The notes under the pieces were generated by a model. That model was not told the DNA's origin and ran no database searches. It saw nothing but the letters and a program-made list of their open reading frames with translations. Positions 35,494 to 44,800 of a stretch of DNA of 64,000 bases are shown piece after piece (the first letter of the stretch is position 1; each line of letters opens with the position of its first letter). The position numbers were made by a program, and so were the translations under genes. This DNA comes from an uncultured Mailhella sp. (GTDB taxonomy: Bacteria > Desulfobacterota > Desulfovibrionia > Desulfovibrionales > Desulfovibrionaceae). The stretch is from positions 496,001 to 560,000 of the forward strand of contig NZ_OZ007001.1 in NCBI RefSeq assembly GCF_963931295.1, in the 5' to 3' direction.

Positions 35494-37968
35494 TCATACC
35501 TCCCCGAAATCTATGTCTGCGGAAATGGCCACAAGGCGGAACGGCTGCGGCCTGTCCTGCTTTATCCATATGAGCGTGTCCTCGTCCTGCCCGGCAGGAA
35601 GCGTGACCACGATGTCGCCGGAATAGGGCTGCACGGCCTCTCCCAGCACGTCGGGCAGGAACGGCAGGTCGTAGAAGTCACGGCCCTGCCAGGACTGCGT
35701 ATCGAAAATGTCGCCCGTGGAACTTGCCGCATAGCTTCCGCCGACGCTCCGGTACACGCGCAGCACCACCTTGCCGTAAGCCCGCCTCTTGCCCAGCGTG
35801 CTGCCCCCGTCCGTGTCCGTCTCCACGGGCATGGGAGAAAGCACGGACGTGTAGCCGAGTCCCGCCTGCACCTTTTGTGCCGGATAGTAGAGCTCTATCT
35901 TTCCGTTCCGGACGACGTGCCCCTCTTCCGGGCTTCCGTCTGCAAGAACGGCCACTTCCATGCCTTCCAGATGCTCGAGACCGGTTACCGTGGTGCCCGC
36001 CTCTTCCAGCGTGACGGTCTTGCCGCAGTCCACGAAAAAGGCGTCGGCAATGCCGTCGGAATCGCGGAACCTGCGGGCCATGCGCTCAAGAAAGTACGCC
36101 CCGTCGCGCTCCACCACCAGCATGACCACGTCTTCCTCATCGCCGCAGAGCGCGGCCACGGAAAGCACCTTTCCCGCCGTGACGTGACGGCTCCAGGCAT
36201 AGACTTTCTGCTCCTGCATGTAGGTGAGACAGAGGAGCACGCCGTCGTTTCTCACGCACCAGATGTTGGAGCCCGGCGACTGCTGGAACGCCCACTGCCT
36301 GATGCCGTGCGTTTCCACAAGCTGCGGCGCAAGAAGGGAAAGGTCGTTGCCTGCATAGCCGTCGTTTTCCCACGAATAGTAGAGGTCGCGCACATGACTT
36401 CCTGCGCGCTGACAGTGCATCACGCTGTTGCCTATGATCATGGGCTGAAGACCGGCGCTGCCCCAGTAGCTTTCCGTGGAAATCTGCACGTCGGAAGGCG
36501 TTATGGACGCTCCGGACGAGGTGGCCTTGTATTCCGCGCCGCTCGTGCCGATGAGCAGCTCTCCGAAGCTGGCCAGCCATTTGATGTCGTCTATGGAGCC
36601 GGAGGCCAGCATGTATTCCACGGGATCGTCGTCCTGAAGCGGACGGCTCTTGCGGAAGTTCTCATAGTCGCCGGTGCGGCTCATGTAGAACGACGCCGGG
36701 TTGTCCCTTGTTCCGGCAAGCACGAGACGCTGCTGATGCACCGTGACCGCCGCTGGATGGTTGCCGTTTTCAAAGGGGTTCCAGTCTTCTTTAGGAGTGG
36801 TTGATGTGTCCGGCTCGTAATTCTGGTCCTGAAAACAGCCTACCATCCTGTCCGGTAGAGAAGACCATACGGGCACACAGGCATACCCTCTATTGGAACC
36901 TGAAGGATAGGAAGAGTTCGATCCCCATTGGTAAGATCCCAAAAAATTCGTATCCTGTACAAAAGAGTCATATATTCCTGAAAGATCAGCGCTGGCAACG
37001 CCGTTAACCAGCACCCATATGCTGTTGTCTGAACTGGCACACCAGACAATGGCCTGTCGAGATGATGCACAATACCATGAATGCTGCGAACCTCCCGTAT
37101 TAATTGTTACCTTTTCATTTTCCAGTTTGGCAGTCACTCCCGGGCCAGGAACAAAAGAGAGTCCATTCATATTGACGGACGATACAAATGAACTTCCAGC
37201 AATTTCTTTTAATGAGCTGCTGACGCCTATAAAACCATAATATCCCGCTGATTCTCGATAGATATTGTACTCTTTAGCTCCTGACACCACCGGCCATTGA
37301 AGATCAACATAATCGCCCTGCACCCAGTCCGTAGGATAACGACCCGTGACCCCGGCGACTTCAGAGGCAAGCGATTCTATGCCGTCATCGTTCACCGCCG
37401 TGACAACATAGTTCAGAACGTAGTTTTCATTCTGAGTATATGCTTCATTGCTGTCGCTGGACTTCGGCCCCCTGTGCCACCGCGCCGTGGGAGCGCCAGG
37501 AGCCTCAAGACTCTGATTGAGCGCCACCTCGGAAAGCCCCCACTGGTAATTCGGAGCCGAGCCCGAGCGCGTGAGCTTGCGCAGGGCGTATTTTTTATGC
37601 GCCAGATACACCACGTCCGCGACCTGATGGTACGAAAGATCGTACACATCGCTTATGGCATACGGGCTGTCCAGGCTTGCGCCGGAAACAAGGCCGTTTT
37701 CATCGGCCACAAGTATTTTCCCGGACATGAAGATAAGAACGTAGTTGTTTTCCGGCTCCGTGTTGAACTGAAAGGGAACAAGCACGGCAGGGCCGTCGAG
37801 CGATGCAAGGAAACGGATTCCCGGCCTGCGCTCGATGTCTCCGTGCAGGTTGGGGATAAAATTTTCGCAGCTCTGCAGAAAAGTGCCGAACTTTTGCAGA
37901 TCGTACCTGGCGGACAGGGTGGGCGTCACTTCGCCGCCCGTGAAGTTGCGAAACGCTATGCGCGACAT
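35494..37968 (-). CDS. Tail tubular protein B-like (tail nozzle)
   Basis: 824 residues from the ATG at 37968 (AAGGA 7 bases upstream; a GTG two codons earlier is less likely). The N-terminus, FRNFTGGEVTPTLSARYDLQKF followed by SCENFIPNLHGDIERRPGIRF, is typical of the large nozzle proteins of podovirus tails. The middle has lower GC (about 36.8-37.5 kb) and Ser/Tyr/Asn-rich strands. It probably forms the distal tube below the gp11-like ring. A terminator lies between it and the upstream tailspike gene, so it may have its own promoter. Confidence 0.75.
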   Translation of the reverse strand: MSRIAFRNFTGGEVTPTLSARYDLQKFGTFLQSCENFIPNLHGDIERRPGIRFLASLDGPAVLVPFQFNTEPENNYVLIFMSGKILVADENGLVSGASLDSPYAISDVYDLSYHQVADVVYLAHKKYALRKLTRSGSAPNYQWGLSEVALNQSLEAPGAPTARWHRGPKSSDSNEAYTQNENYVLNYVVTAVNDDGIESLASEVAGVTGRYPTDWVQGDYVDLQWPVVSGAKEYNIYRESAGYYGFIGVSSSLKEIAGSSFVSSVNMNGLSFVPGPGVTAKLENEKVTINTGGSQHSWYCASSRQAIVWCASSDNSIWVLVNGVASADLSGIYDSFVQDTNFLGSYQWGSNSSYPSGSNRGYACVPVWSSLPDRMVGCFQDQNYEPDTSTTPKEDWNPFENGNHPAAVTVHQQRLVLAGTRDNPASFYMSRTGDYENFRKSRPLQDDDPVEYMLASGSIDDIKWLASFGELLIGTSGAEYKATSSGASITPSDVQISTESYWGSAGLQPMIIGNSVMHCQRAGSHVRDLYYSWENDGYAGNDLSLLAPQLVETHGIRQWAFQQSPGSNIWCVRNDGVLLCLTYMQEQKVYAWSRHVTAGKVLSVAALCGDEEDVVMLVVERDGAYFLERMARRFRDSDGIADAFFVDCGKTVTLEEAGTTVTGLEHLEGMEVAVLADGSPEEGHVVRNGKIELYYPAQKVQAGLGYTSVLSPMPVETDTDGGSTLGKRRAYGKVVLRVYRSVGGSYAASSTGDIFDTQSWQGRDFYDLPFLPDVLGEAVQPYSGDIVVTLPAGQDEDTLIWIKQDRPQPFRLVAISADIDFGEV

Positions 37969-38017
37969 GGGCACATCCTTTTTTGTGCCATGCTACCAGA
38001 CGGAGACTCTGCGGCAC

Positions 38018-38041
38018 AGAAAAGCCCCGGTTGCCCGGGGC
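38018..38041 (-). terminator. Terminator between tailspike 1 and tail tubular B genes
   Basis: Minus-strand stem CCCCGG/CCGGGG with outer G-C pair (38034-38041 and 38024-38030), loop of 3, then TTTTCTG. It follows the tailspike 1 stop by 6 bases. Confidence 0.8.
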
Positions 38042-38046
38042 CTTCT

Positions 38047-40707
38047 TTACTGCGCCGCGCTGCCCCTGCCCACCGCCGTTTCCAGCGCGGCAAGGCGCGT
38101 TTCAAGGCCGGACACGCTCGCCTCAAGCCGCTCCGCCCTTCTGCGCTGATACGCCGCTTCAAGGCAGAGAGCCTCAGAGTACCTTATGCCGTAGCGGTCG
38201 CCTGCGGCAGTCACAAGGCGCTTTTCTGCATGCGTCCTTGCGGGCGCAACTTCGTTGCCCTCAGAATCCAGCACGGCAGGCTCGTCCACGACTTCCACAG
38301 TCTCGTATTCGTCGTCCCATGTGTCGTGGCAGAAAAGACCGTAGCGCGTGGCGTCGAGGCCGTGCTTCTCGAAGACCTCCATAACCTGCTGGGCCACAAC
38401 GCCAGCATGGATGCGGGCCGCCTCGCCCTTGGCGGACACGGCGTCGCGGAACAGAAACTGCCGAAGCTCCACTTCGCCCCAGGCGTCCAGCACGGCGTCG
38501 GGATACTCGGCAACGTCCTGCTTCTCGCGCGCATCGGAGGTGTTGATGGAATCTGTTGCAGCATATACCTGCTTCCATCTATAAATCCCGGAACCAAGCG
38601 ACAGTGCATTATCTGCCGTTGTTGCAAACTGATGCTGTGCAAAGTCGAAAGTGCTTTCCTGTCCTATGCCAAGTTTGAATCGTGCAACAGAAACAGACGG
38701 ACCTATTTCATAAGCACGCCTTATGTAAAGTCCCTTTTTTGCGCCGTATATTGTATCAATAAACGAGTTGTTGGTCCCGGTCTGGCCGGTTGCAAGGGAT
38801 GAGACCGGAACTTCCATGTTCTGATAACGGTTTCCGGTAAACATGTCGTGTGTTAGGTAATTAGGGTCAAGTTTGGCGTTTCTTGGGTCATCCTCGGACA
38901 GTTCTGCAAATACTGTCATCATAGCATTGGAAGTACCCAATACTATATTATCTGTTGCATAAAAATAAGTATGCAGCGTGTTTACACCAAACAGCGGAGT
39001 GTCGGGTTCAAAGTCCTTTATGGTATTTCCGCAGAACGTAACTCCATTACAAAATAGGCCAATACGAATAACTCGTCCTTTTATATTCGAGAAGAGGTTT
39101 CCTCGTATATCTATACCAAGAACGCCGCAGGCATAGTCTGTATATGCAGCAGAAGAATCTCCGCCTTCATAAGCGTACTCATCAGGAACGTCATCAAAAT
39201 ACACGCCGTAATCAGTATCAAAAAATGAGTTTCCAGAAATGAGTATTCCAAGATGACGGGATTTAGGAATTTCAGACCTGGCAGTAAACGGATAAAGCCG
39301 TATTCCTCTGCTGCCGTGAAAGATGTTATTGGTAATTACACATCCGTTGATAGTCGGTTCACTAAGCTGAATAGCAAAAGTCCCTGTTTCTCCTGTAGAT
39401 ACGTCGCCGTAAAAACTGCACCCATCTACAACGGTGTATGGAGAACGCACAAGCATACCAATGGCATACTGCGTAAATCGGCAATTTCTATACGAGCATC
39501 CCCATGCACCGCTGTGATTGGTTCCGGCATTGTCTGTGCTGCCGTGGCACACCGCTCCTGCTACCTCAATGCCGATGCACGGACAGCGCACGCCGGTCGG
39601 TGCAGTAGGTATGGAGTATGTCGCATCGAAATTCTGGCCGCTGTGCAGAGATGTCACATATTCCGCAGAGCAGTACCAGCAGGAAGCGAATGTGAAGTGA
39701 TTGTCGTAGGTGTGCGTGACATTCACATTTTCATGGAACACTTGAGACGCATCAATTGTGCAGCGCACTGCTTTTGAGGCAAAGCAATTACAGAACTCTA
39801 TACCACGTCCATGAGAATCCTCACCGCACTTGACGATGGTTACGTTCTCAGCCACGGCCCCTTCGCACAGGTCGAAAAGCAATGTGTTGTCATATCCCTG
39901 AGTTCCGCCGTACACCTCAAACGTGATGTTCTTGACTTCCACACCGTGCAGGAAATCGGCCTTTCGTACAGTTGTGTACTGTCTCTGCGTAGGCTGAGCG
40001 CTTACATCAACTCCATCTTCTCGTTCAGGAAGATAGTACGGGTATATCAGTGTGCCTGTACATTCAAACTCCGCAGGCGAAACGATTTTGTTCACCGTCA
40101 GGACTTCCGCCCACTGACATGTTTCCGTGCTTCCGGTAGGAGTACCGGTCCTGTATTTGCCTGAATCTTCAGCCAGTGCATCTCGTGCAGCCTGAATGAT
40201 AATCCTGTCGCCTATAGAAAAGTCATGCGAGATGACGGTTTTTATAACCGTCTTTGATTTATCGGAAGCTGAGGATACCGGCTTCTCAGAGATGCGAACT
40301 TCATCACCAAGAGAACCATGAGCCTCAAAAATAAAACCTGATGGAACATGAGAGATGATAGTCGCACCATGGCCGTCAAGCTGCACACGGTCAAAGGAAA
40401 GCAGCTTAGACGTGATGAGATAATTCTCTCCCTGAACAAGAGATACCACACCTCCGCCAGAGTCGCCCGCGTGTTTTAGTGCAGCATTTATTGATATTGT
40501 ATCGTCCGTGACGCCATCCCCCACGGCGCCGAAGTCCTTGACGTTGACAACGTCCCCGAACCTCTCCGCCAGATTGCGCGGCGTGTCGGAGCCCGCGGCA
40601 ATCACGGTTTTCTCGTCGACAACGCCCTCGCCTTCGGACGCGATGTACAGGGTGTCGCCGACCTTTTTCACGTGAGCCACGCCGTGCAGATATTCCCGTT
40701 CCATCAT
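38047..40707 (-). CDS. Tailspike 1: pectate-lyase beta-helix with self-cleaving chaperone domain
   Basis: 886 residues (two consecutive ATGs; GAGAGGAT upstream). The N-terminal adapter of about 50 residues is short. Then comes a pectate_lyase_3-type start (VVNVKDFGAVGDGVTDDT) and a long right-handed beta-helix to about residue 680, which should bind or cut surface polysaccharide. The C-terminus is a peptidase S74 / intramolecular chaperone domain: SINTSDAREKQD holds the Ser-Asp pair expected at the cleavage site, and it ends in a coiled coil. The helix-coding DNA (about 38.6-40.5 kb) is clearly lower in GC than its surroundings, a sign of exchange. The C-terminal 450 bases nearly match those of tailspike 2. 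Confidence 0.88.
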   Translation of the reverse strand: MMEREYLHGVAHVKKVGDTLYIASEGEGVVDEKTVIAAGSDTPRNLAERFGDVVNVKDFGAVGDGVTDDTISINAALKHAGDSGGGVVSLVQGENYLITSKLLSFDRVQLDGHGATIISHVPSGFIFEAHGSLGDEVRISEKPVSSASDKSKTVIKTVISHDFSIGDRIIIQAARDALAEDSGKYRTGTPTGSTETCQWAEVLTVNKIVSPAEFECTGTLIYPYYLPEREDGVDVSAQPTQRQYTTVRKADFLHGVEVKNITFEVYGGTQGYDNTLLFDLCEGAVAENVTIVKCGEDSHGRGIEFCNCFASKAVRCTIDASQVFHENVNVTHTYDNHFTFASCWYCSAEYVTSLHSGQNFDATYSIPTAPTGVRCPCIGIEVAGAVCHGSTDNAGTNHSGAWGCSYRNCRFTQYAIGMLVRSPYTVVDGCSFYGDVSTGETGTFAIQLSEPTINGCVITNNIFHGSRGIRLYPFTARSEIPKSRHLGILISGNSFFDTDYGVYFDDVPDEYAYEGGDSSAAYTDYACGVLGIDIRGNLFSNIKGRVIRIGLFCNGVTFCGNTIKDFEPDTPLFGVNTLHTYFYATDNIVLGTSNAMMTVFAELSEDDPRNAKLDPNYLTHDMFTGNRYQNMEVPVSSLATGQTGTNNSFIDTIYGAKKGLYIRRAYEIGPSVSVARFKLGIGQESTFDFAQHQFATTADNALSLGSGIYRWKQVYAATDSINTSDAREKQDVAEYPDAVLDAWGEVELRQFLFRDAVSAKGEAARIHAGVVAQQVMEVFEKHGLDATRYGLFCHDTWDDEYETVEVVDEPAVLDSEGNEVAPARTHAEKRLVTAAGDRYGIRYSEALCLEAAYQRRRAERLEASVSGLETRLAALETAVGRGSAAQ

Positions 40708-40708
40708 A

Positions 40709-43642
40709 TTATCCTCTCTGGTTCAGAAGGGCTTCAATATTGGCAATTCGCTGTTCCATGCGCTCGGCGCGCCTGCGCTGGTAAGCGGCTTCGAGGCAGA
40801 GGGCCTCAGAATAACGTATGCCGTAGCGGTCGCCTGCGGCCGTCACAAGGCGCTTCTCCGTATGCGTTTTTGCGGGCGTGACTTCATTGCCCTCAGAATC
40901 CTGTGCGGCGGGCGCATCCTCAACTTCCACAGTCTCGTATTCGTCGCCCCACTCATCGTGGCAGAAAAGACCGTAGCGCGTGGCGTCAAGGCCGTGCTTC
41001 CCGAACGCTTCCACCACCTGCTGGGCTATCACGCCGGCATGGATGCGGGCCGACTCGCCCTTGGCGGACACGGCGTCGCGGAACAGAAACTGCCGAAGCT
41101 CCACTTCGCCCCAGGCGTCCAGCACGGCGTCGGGATACTCGGCAACGTCCTGCTTCTCGCGCTCGTCGGAGGTGTTGATGCTGCCGCTGGCACAGAAAAT
41201 TTCCTTCAGGCGATTGGAACTCAGGCCAACCACGGCGGAATTGTCTCGAACCGGATACAACTGCCTTCCCGGCAGCATGCGCCATACGGAAACAAGGGCG
41301 TTTGTGGCCGCCGTTCCACCGGAGGTAAGGAACTCAAGGCCGGAATATCCTCCCCCTTCCTGATCTTCCGACTGTACGCCGGCGACGGCACCGGCAGGCC
41401 GATTGCCGGAGGGCCTGAGGAAAGTAATGGCCCCGGACAACCCGGTCACATCCGCAGACACAGGCGTTTTCACCAGGATGGAAGATGTGCTTATCGCACT
41501 GTCTCTGTTGAAGCGCTGACTGGACGCCAGAATGTTGGGAGAAGCCCCCAGTGCGCGGCCATGCACATATATCTTCCCTCCGGCAACGTCGATAAGTTTT
41601 CCCGTGGCGTCGGCCGCATCGAGATAGACGTCGTAAAAGTTTGCAGCGGTATATATGTGCAGATATTCAGTAAAGCTGAGGCCCTTCACGTCGACATTGC
41701 CGTACGCCACATTCCGAACCACCATGCCGGTATTGTATATGCGGCTCATGCAAAATTCCGGTGCAGAGTCGTGCCCGGACAGGCGCACGTTGTTGAACTT
41801 GAGATTCCTGCATCCAAGTTCGGAATACGACTGTATATCCTCACCAAGAGTGACATCGTTCTCTTCATTTATGGCAATAAGACTGGATCCGACAATATCC
41901 GCGTACACATTGTCAATGACTACGCGCGTGCTGTTGTTCACCTCAACGACGTCGGTTTCCGGCGCAAAGGTGCCATCAAGGACGTCACCAAGATTATATG
42001 TTATGCTTCTTGCATACTTTGCATGGAAAGCATCACAGTGAGACACTCTGACAGTGCTCAGGCGACGATTGACTTCCCTGCTTCTCTTCCCTGCATCAAT
42101 GGAGGTAACGTTTCCGACGTAAATATTTCTCGCCCTCTGTTTTACCCCGGAATTGACCTTGAGGGCACTGCCTCCATGTCTGTATGCTGTAATGTCTCCG
42201 AACTTGATGTCGTAGCTGACAAGCTCGGAGCCTTCCGGGGCAACGTCGTCTCCACCTATTCTCACGGCGTGTTCCAGCGCGCGTTCGGAGGCGATATCGC
42301 CCACGCTTATGTCATGGCAACTGCTGATGTACACCCCGTTGTAGCCGGGAGCAGGCGTTCTCTCCACATCGTCGGGAAGGCCGATCGTCGAGCCGGGTCC
42401 GACTTCCGAAAAAGCAAGACGTCCCAGACGCAGGCCCTGCACGCAGCCGTCGATATGGTATCCGCCAAGCCGTATGTTCTGATAATACTGCACGCCTGAA
42501 GGCGTCTTTCCGGTGCTTCTGTCGATATCGGAATACGCTCCGACAGTCCCGCCTCGATTGATGAACGTGGTATGGAGAAAACCGACGGATACCCTGTCGC
42601 CCATGAGATGTGCGGCCTCGCCGTTGAACCTGGCTCCTTCCGCGTACACGTACACGGTGCCCGCCGAGCAGCCTTCGTTGAATCGCACGCCGTAACGGTA
42701 ATGACCGTTTTCCACCATCTTCAGGGAGATGTCGTCTATGGACGAATTCCTGCCGAAGACGACGAGGTACGAGGATTCCTCGCCGGAGCCGTCATCAACG
42801 AAAAGGGGTCTGCCAAGAACGTGCGTATTTTCGGGAAGAATGAGTCCATGCACGAGATAGGAGCCGGGCATGTACAGGGAGGCAGGCCGGGCGGCGGCCA
42901 CTTCTGCCGCCCGCATGATGGCTTCCGTGTCGTCCGTCACCCCGTCGCCCTTCGCGCCGAAGTCCTTCACGTTGACGATGTCGGCGAACCGCTCGCCCAG
43001 AGTTCTTGATTCCGTGCTGCCGTCTGCGGTGACGAGGCGGCCGGAAATATCGTGCCCGGGCTTGCCCGCGTCGCCGAATCCGGTAACCCAGTAGTAGCCG
43101 TCCGCGCCGCTCTCCACCTCGGCGAGGCTCTTTTTGATGATGGGAATGCCCGAGACGTAGCGCTTGATGTAGTCCTCGGCGTCCGCAACGATGCCCACGG
43201 ATTTCAGGATGTCGGCAACGGCCTTCCAGAAGGCGGCCATGTAGTCTTCAGGCTTTGTGTTCGACGTGACGGGAACTTTCACGGCGCGGCCGGTCTGTTC
43301 CCTGAGTTCCTGCCTCTCCGCGCAGGCTATGTCGAGCGCGTCCTCGATTTCGTGCGGATCAAAACGCGTTCCGGTGATGTACCTGTCCTGCTGCACGAAG
43401 GGCATGGCGCGGCGTATGTGCAGCTTGAACCCTTCGGGAAGCGGCGAAGGCAGCGACACCGTGCCGCCCGTCTCCGTCACGGACACGGAAGCCTGCGACG
43501 TTATGTTCGTCTCCACGCCTTCGGCATCAGCCTGCGTCACGAGAATCTGCGACGGTTTCCACACCTTGAAATCAAAGGGAAATTCGGTCGCAACGCCGTT
43601 CCCCACATACATCACGCTGCTTTTATCCTTGGAAATGCTCAT
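40709..43642 (-). CDS. Tailspike 2: T7-fibre-like anchor, beta-helix, self-cleaving chaperone
   Basis: 977 residues from the ATG at 43642. Residues 1-130 match the T7 tail-fibre N-terminal domain (MYVGNGVATEFPFDFKVW, then DRYITGTRFDPHEIEDALD), which fixes the spike to the tail. A linker leads to a pectate-lyase-type beta-helix (IVNVKDFGAKGDGVTDDTE) and an S74 chaperone (SINTSDEREKQDV). This spike carries the true virion anchor; tailspike 1 lacks it, so spike 1 may dock on spike 2 or on another tail protein. It starts 1 base after the tail tubular A-like gene stops. Confidence 0.88.
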   Translation of the reverse strand: MSISKDKSSVMYVGNGVATEFPFDFKVWKPSQILVTQADAEGVETNITSQASVSVTETGGTVSLPSPLPEGFKLHIRRAMPFVQQDRYITGTRFDPHEIEDALDIACAERQELREQTGRAVKVPVTSNTKPEDYMAAFWKAVADILKSVGIVADAEDYIKRYVSGIPIIKKSLAEVESGADGYYWVTGFGDAGKPGHDISGRLVTADGSTESRTLGERFADIVNVKDFGAKGDGVTDDTEAIMRAAEVAAARPASLYMPGSYLVHGLILPENTHVLGRPLFVDDGSGEESSYLVVFGRNSSIDDISLKMVENGHYRYGVRFNEGCSAGTVYVYAEGARFNGEAAHLMGDRVSVGFLHTTFINRGGTVGAYSDIDRSTGKTPSGVQYYQNIRLGGYHIDGCVQGLRLGRLAFSEVGPGSTIGLPDDVERTPAPGYNGVYISSCHDISVGDIASERALEHAVRIGGDDVAPEGSELVSYDIKFGDITAYRHGGSALKVNSGVKQRARNIYVGNVTSIDAGKRSREVNRRLSTVRVSHCDAFHAKYARSITYNLGDVLDGTFAPETDVVEVNNSTRVVIDNVYADIVGSSLIAINEENDVTLGEDIQSYSELGCRNLKFNNVRLSGHDSAPEFCMSRIYNTGMVVRNVAYGNVDVKGLSFTEYLHIYTAANFYDVYLDAADATGKLIDVAGGKIYVHGRALGASPNILASSQRFNRDSAISTSSILVKTPVSADVTGLSGAITFLRPSGNRPAGAVAGVQSEDQEGGGYSGLEFLTSGGTAATNALVSVWRMLPGRQLYPVRDNSAVVGLSSNRLKEIFCASGSINTSDEREKQDVAEYPDAVLDAWGEVELRQFLFRDAVSAKGESARIHAGVIAQQVVEAFGKHGLDATRYGLFCHDEWGDEYETVEVEDAPAAQDSEGNEVTPAKTHTEKRLVTAAGDRYGIRYSEALCLEAAYQRRRAERMEQRIANIEALLNQRG

Positions 43643-43643
43643 A

Positions 43644-44252
43644 TCACCACGTCTCCCTTGACAGCAGCCATGCATCCGGCCGCATCCTGCTTGCTCTCTC
43701 GCTTGCGTCCTGTCCGTCTGCCTGCGGAATGGCCATCTTATAAAGCTGAACCAGCTCCTGCACCTTGCCGGAACTGTTCTTGAGCAGGGGCACGGCAATG
43801 AGCGAGGCCAGCTTGCGGGCCATGGCCATGACGAAAAGCTCATCCCACAGACTGACCTCTTCCACGTCCATGGTCACATCGGCCATGGCCTCATCCACGT
43901 CGGAAAGGATGATCCTGCCGCCGTCGGCGTTCATGGTCTTCCACGGCCTGGGAAGCGGCTCCCTGTTGCGGCCGTCGTGCACGGCATGGATTTTCAAGGC
44001 GCCGTCCGGCACGCCGTAGCAGAAGCGCCACTGACCGGAATACACGTCGGGCATGGCCTTTTCCGCAAGCAGCACGCGGCGCTGCGCAAAGCCGTACGGA
44101 TAGTCGCGAAGCGCCGCCCGCCTTGCGGTATCCCAGTAAAGCTCGCACTGAATGGCTTCCGGCACCCGTTCATTGGGAGAGGCCACGGTGCGCGTTCCCA
44201 CAAAGCCGAGCGCCATGTTGTAAATGTCCAGTTTTCCTGATGTCGATGCCAT
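43644..44252 (-). CDS. Tail tubular protein A-like (head-tail ring)
   Basis: 202 residues from the ATG at 44252 (AAAGGAG 6 bases upstream). SGKLDIYNMALGFVGTR, a region around AIQCELYWDTARRAALRDYPYGFAQRR, and VSLWDELFVMAMARKLASLIA fit the gp11-like adapter that seals the portal and starts the tail. It opens the tail operon behind a strong terminator. Confidence 0.75.
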   Translation of the reverse strand: MASTSGKLDIYNMALGFVGTRTVASPNERVPEAIQCELYWDTARRAALRDYPYGFAQRRVLLAEKAMPDVYSGQWRFCYGVPDGALKIHAVHDGRNREPLPRPWKTMNADGGRIILSDVDEAMADVTMDVEEVSLWDELFVMAMARKLASLIAVPLLKNSSGKVQELVQLYKMAIPQADGQDASERASRMRPDAWLLSRETW

Positions 44253-44308
44253 GGCAAACTCCTTTGCTTCCATTGTGGCACACCGAAGAGCTGCGGCACA
44301 CAGGGCAC

Positions 44309-44332
44309 AAAAAAGGCGGGGTTTCCCCCGCC
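44309..44332 (-). terminator. Terminator between head and tail gene blocks
   Basis: Minus-strand stem GGCGGGG/CCCCGCC with a short GAAA-type loop, followed by six U (44309-44314). It lies just after the cement-like gene, so head genes and tail genes form separate transcription units or are joined by antitermination. Confidence 0.9.
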
Positions 44333-44354
44333 TCACGGCTTGCGTTATGCTCTT

Positions 44355-44792
44355 TTACCCGACGATTCTTCCGGCGTCGATGTACATGCCCGCTTCATAG
44401 GGCTGACTTTCTTCGCGCACCACGGCGGCAAAAATTTTGCCCGCGCTGAACGAACCGGACGGCGTGGCCGACATCTTGAGCCACGGCTTTGTCACGCCTG
44501 CCGGGAGAAAGCGCCAGCCGATGGTCCTGCCGACTTTGAGGTCGGCAAGGGGCACGGTGACTTCGGAGCCGGGCACATCGTCGTAACTGCCGGATTCGCT
44601 GTCGCTCTGCGTCAGCTTGAAGTCGATGGACGTGCCTCCGGCAAAGTCCTCTTCCACCACCATGGCGCAGATGTGGATAGGTTCCGCCCTGCCCGGCTTC
44701 AGAAGGGAAGTCAGGCCCACGGCGCTGCCGGTCACCTCACCGGACGTGACGGGAACCGAATCGAAAAAAACGGCATTGGAATCAATGAGCAT
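44355..44792 (-). CDS. Bbp16-like capsid cement protein
   Basis: 145 residues from the ATG at 44792 behind a perfect AGGAGGAG site; a longer upstream frame is only overlap with the capsid gene. It is a beta-rich protein without cysteines in its core. Its size and its position directly after the major capsid gene match the cement protein of BPP-1-like phages, which clamps capsid subunits from outside. Identification is from memory of that family plus synteny. Confidence 0.65.
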   Translation of the reverse strand: MLIDSNAVFFDSVPVTSGEVTGSAVGLTSLLKPGRAEPIHICAMVVEEDFAGGTSIDFKLTQSDSESGSYDDVPGSEVTVPLADLKVGRTIGWRFLPAGVTKPWLKMSATPSGSFSAGKIFAAVVREESQPYEAGMYIDAGRIVG

Positions 44793-44800
44793 GGCTCCTC

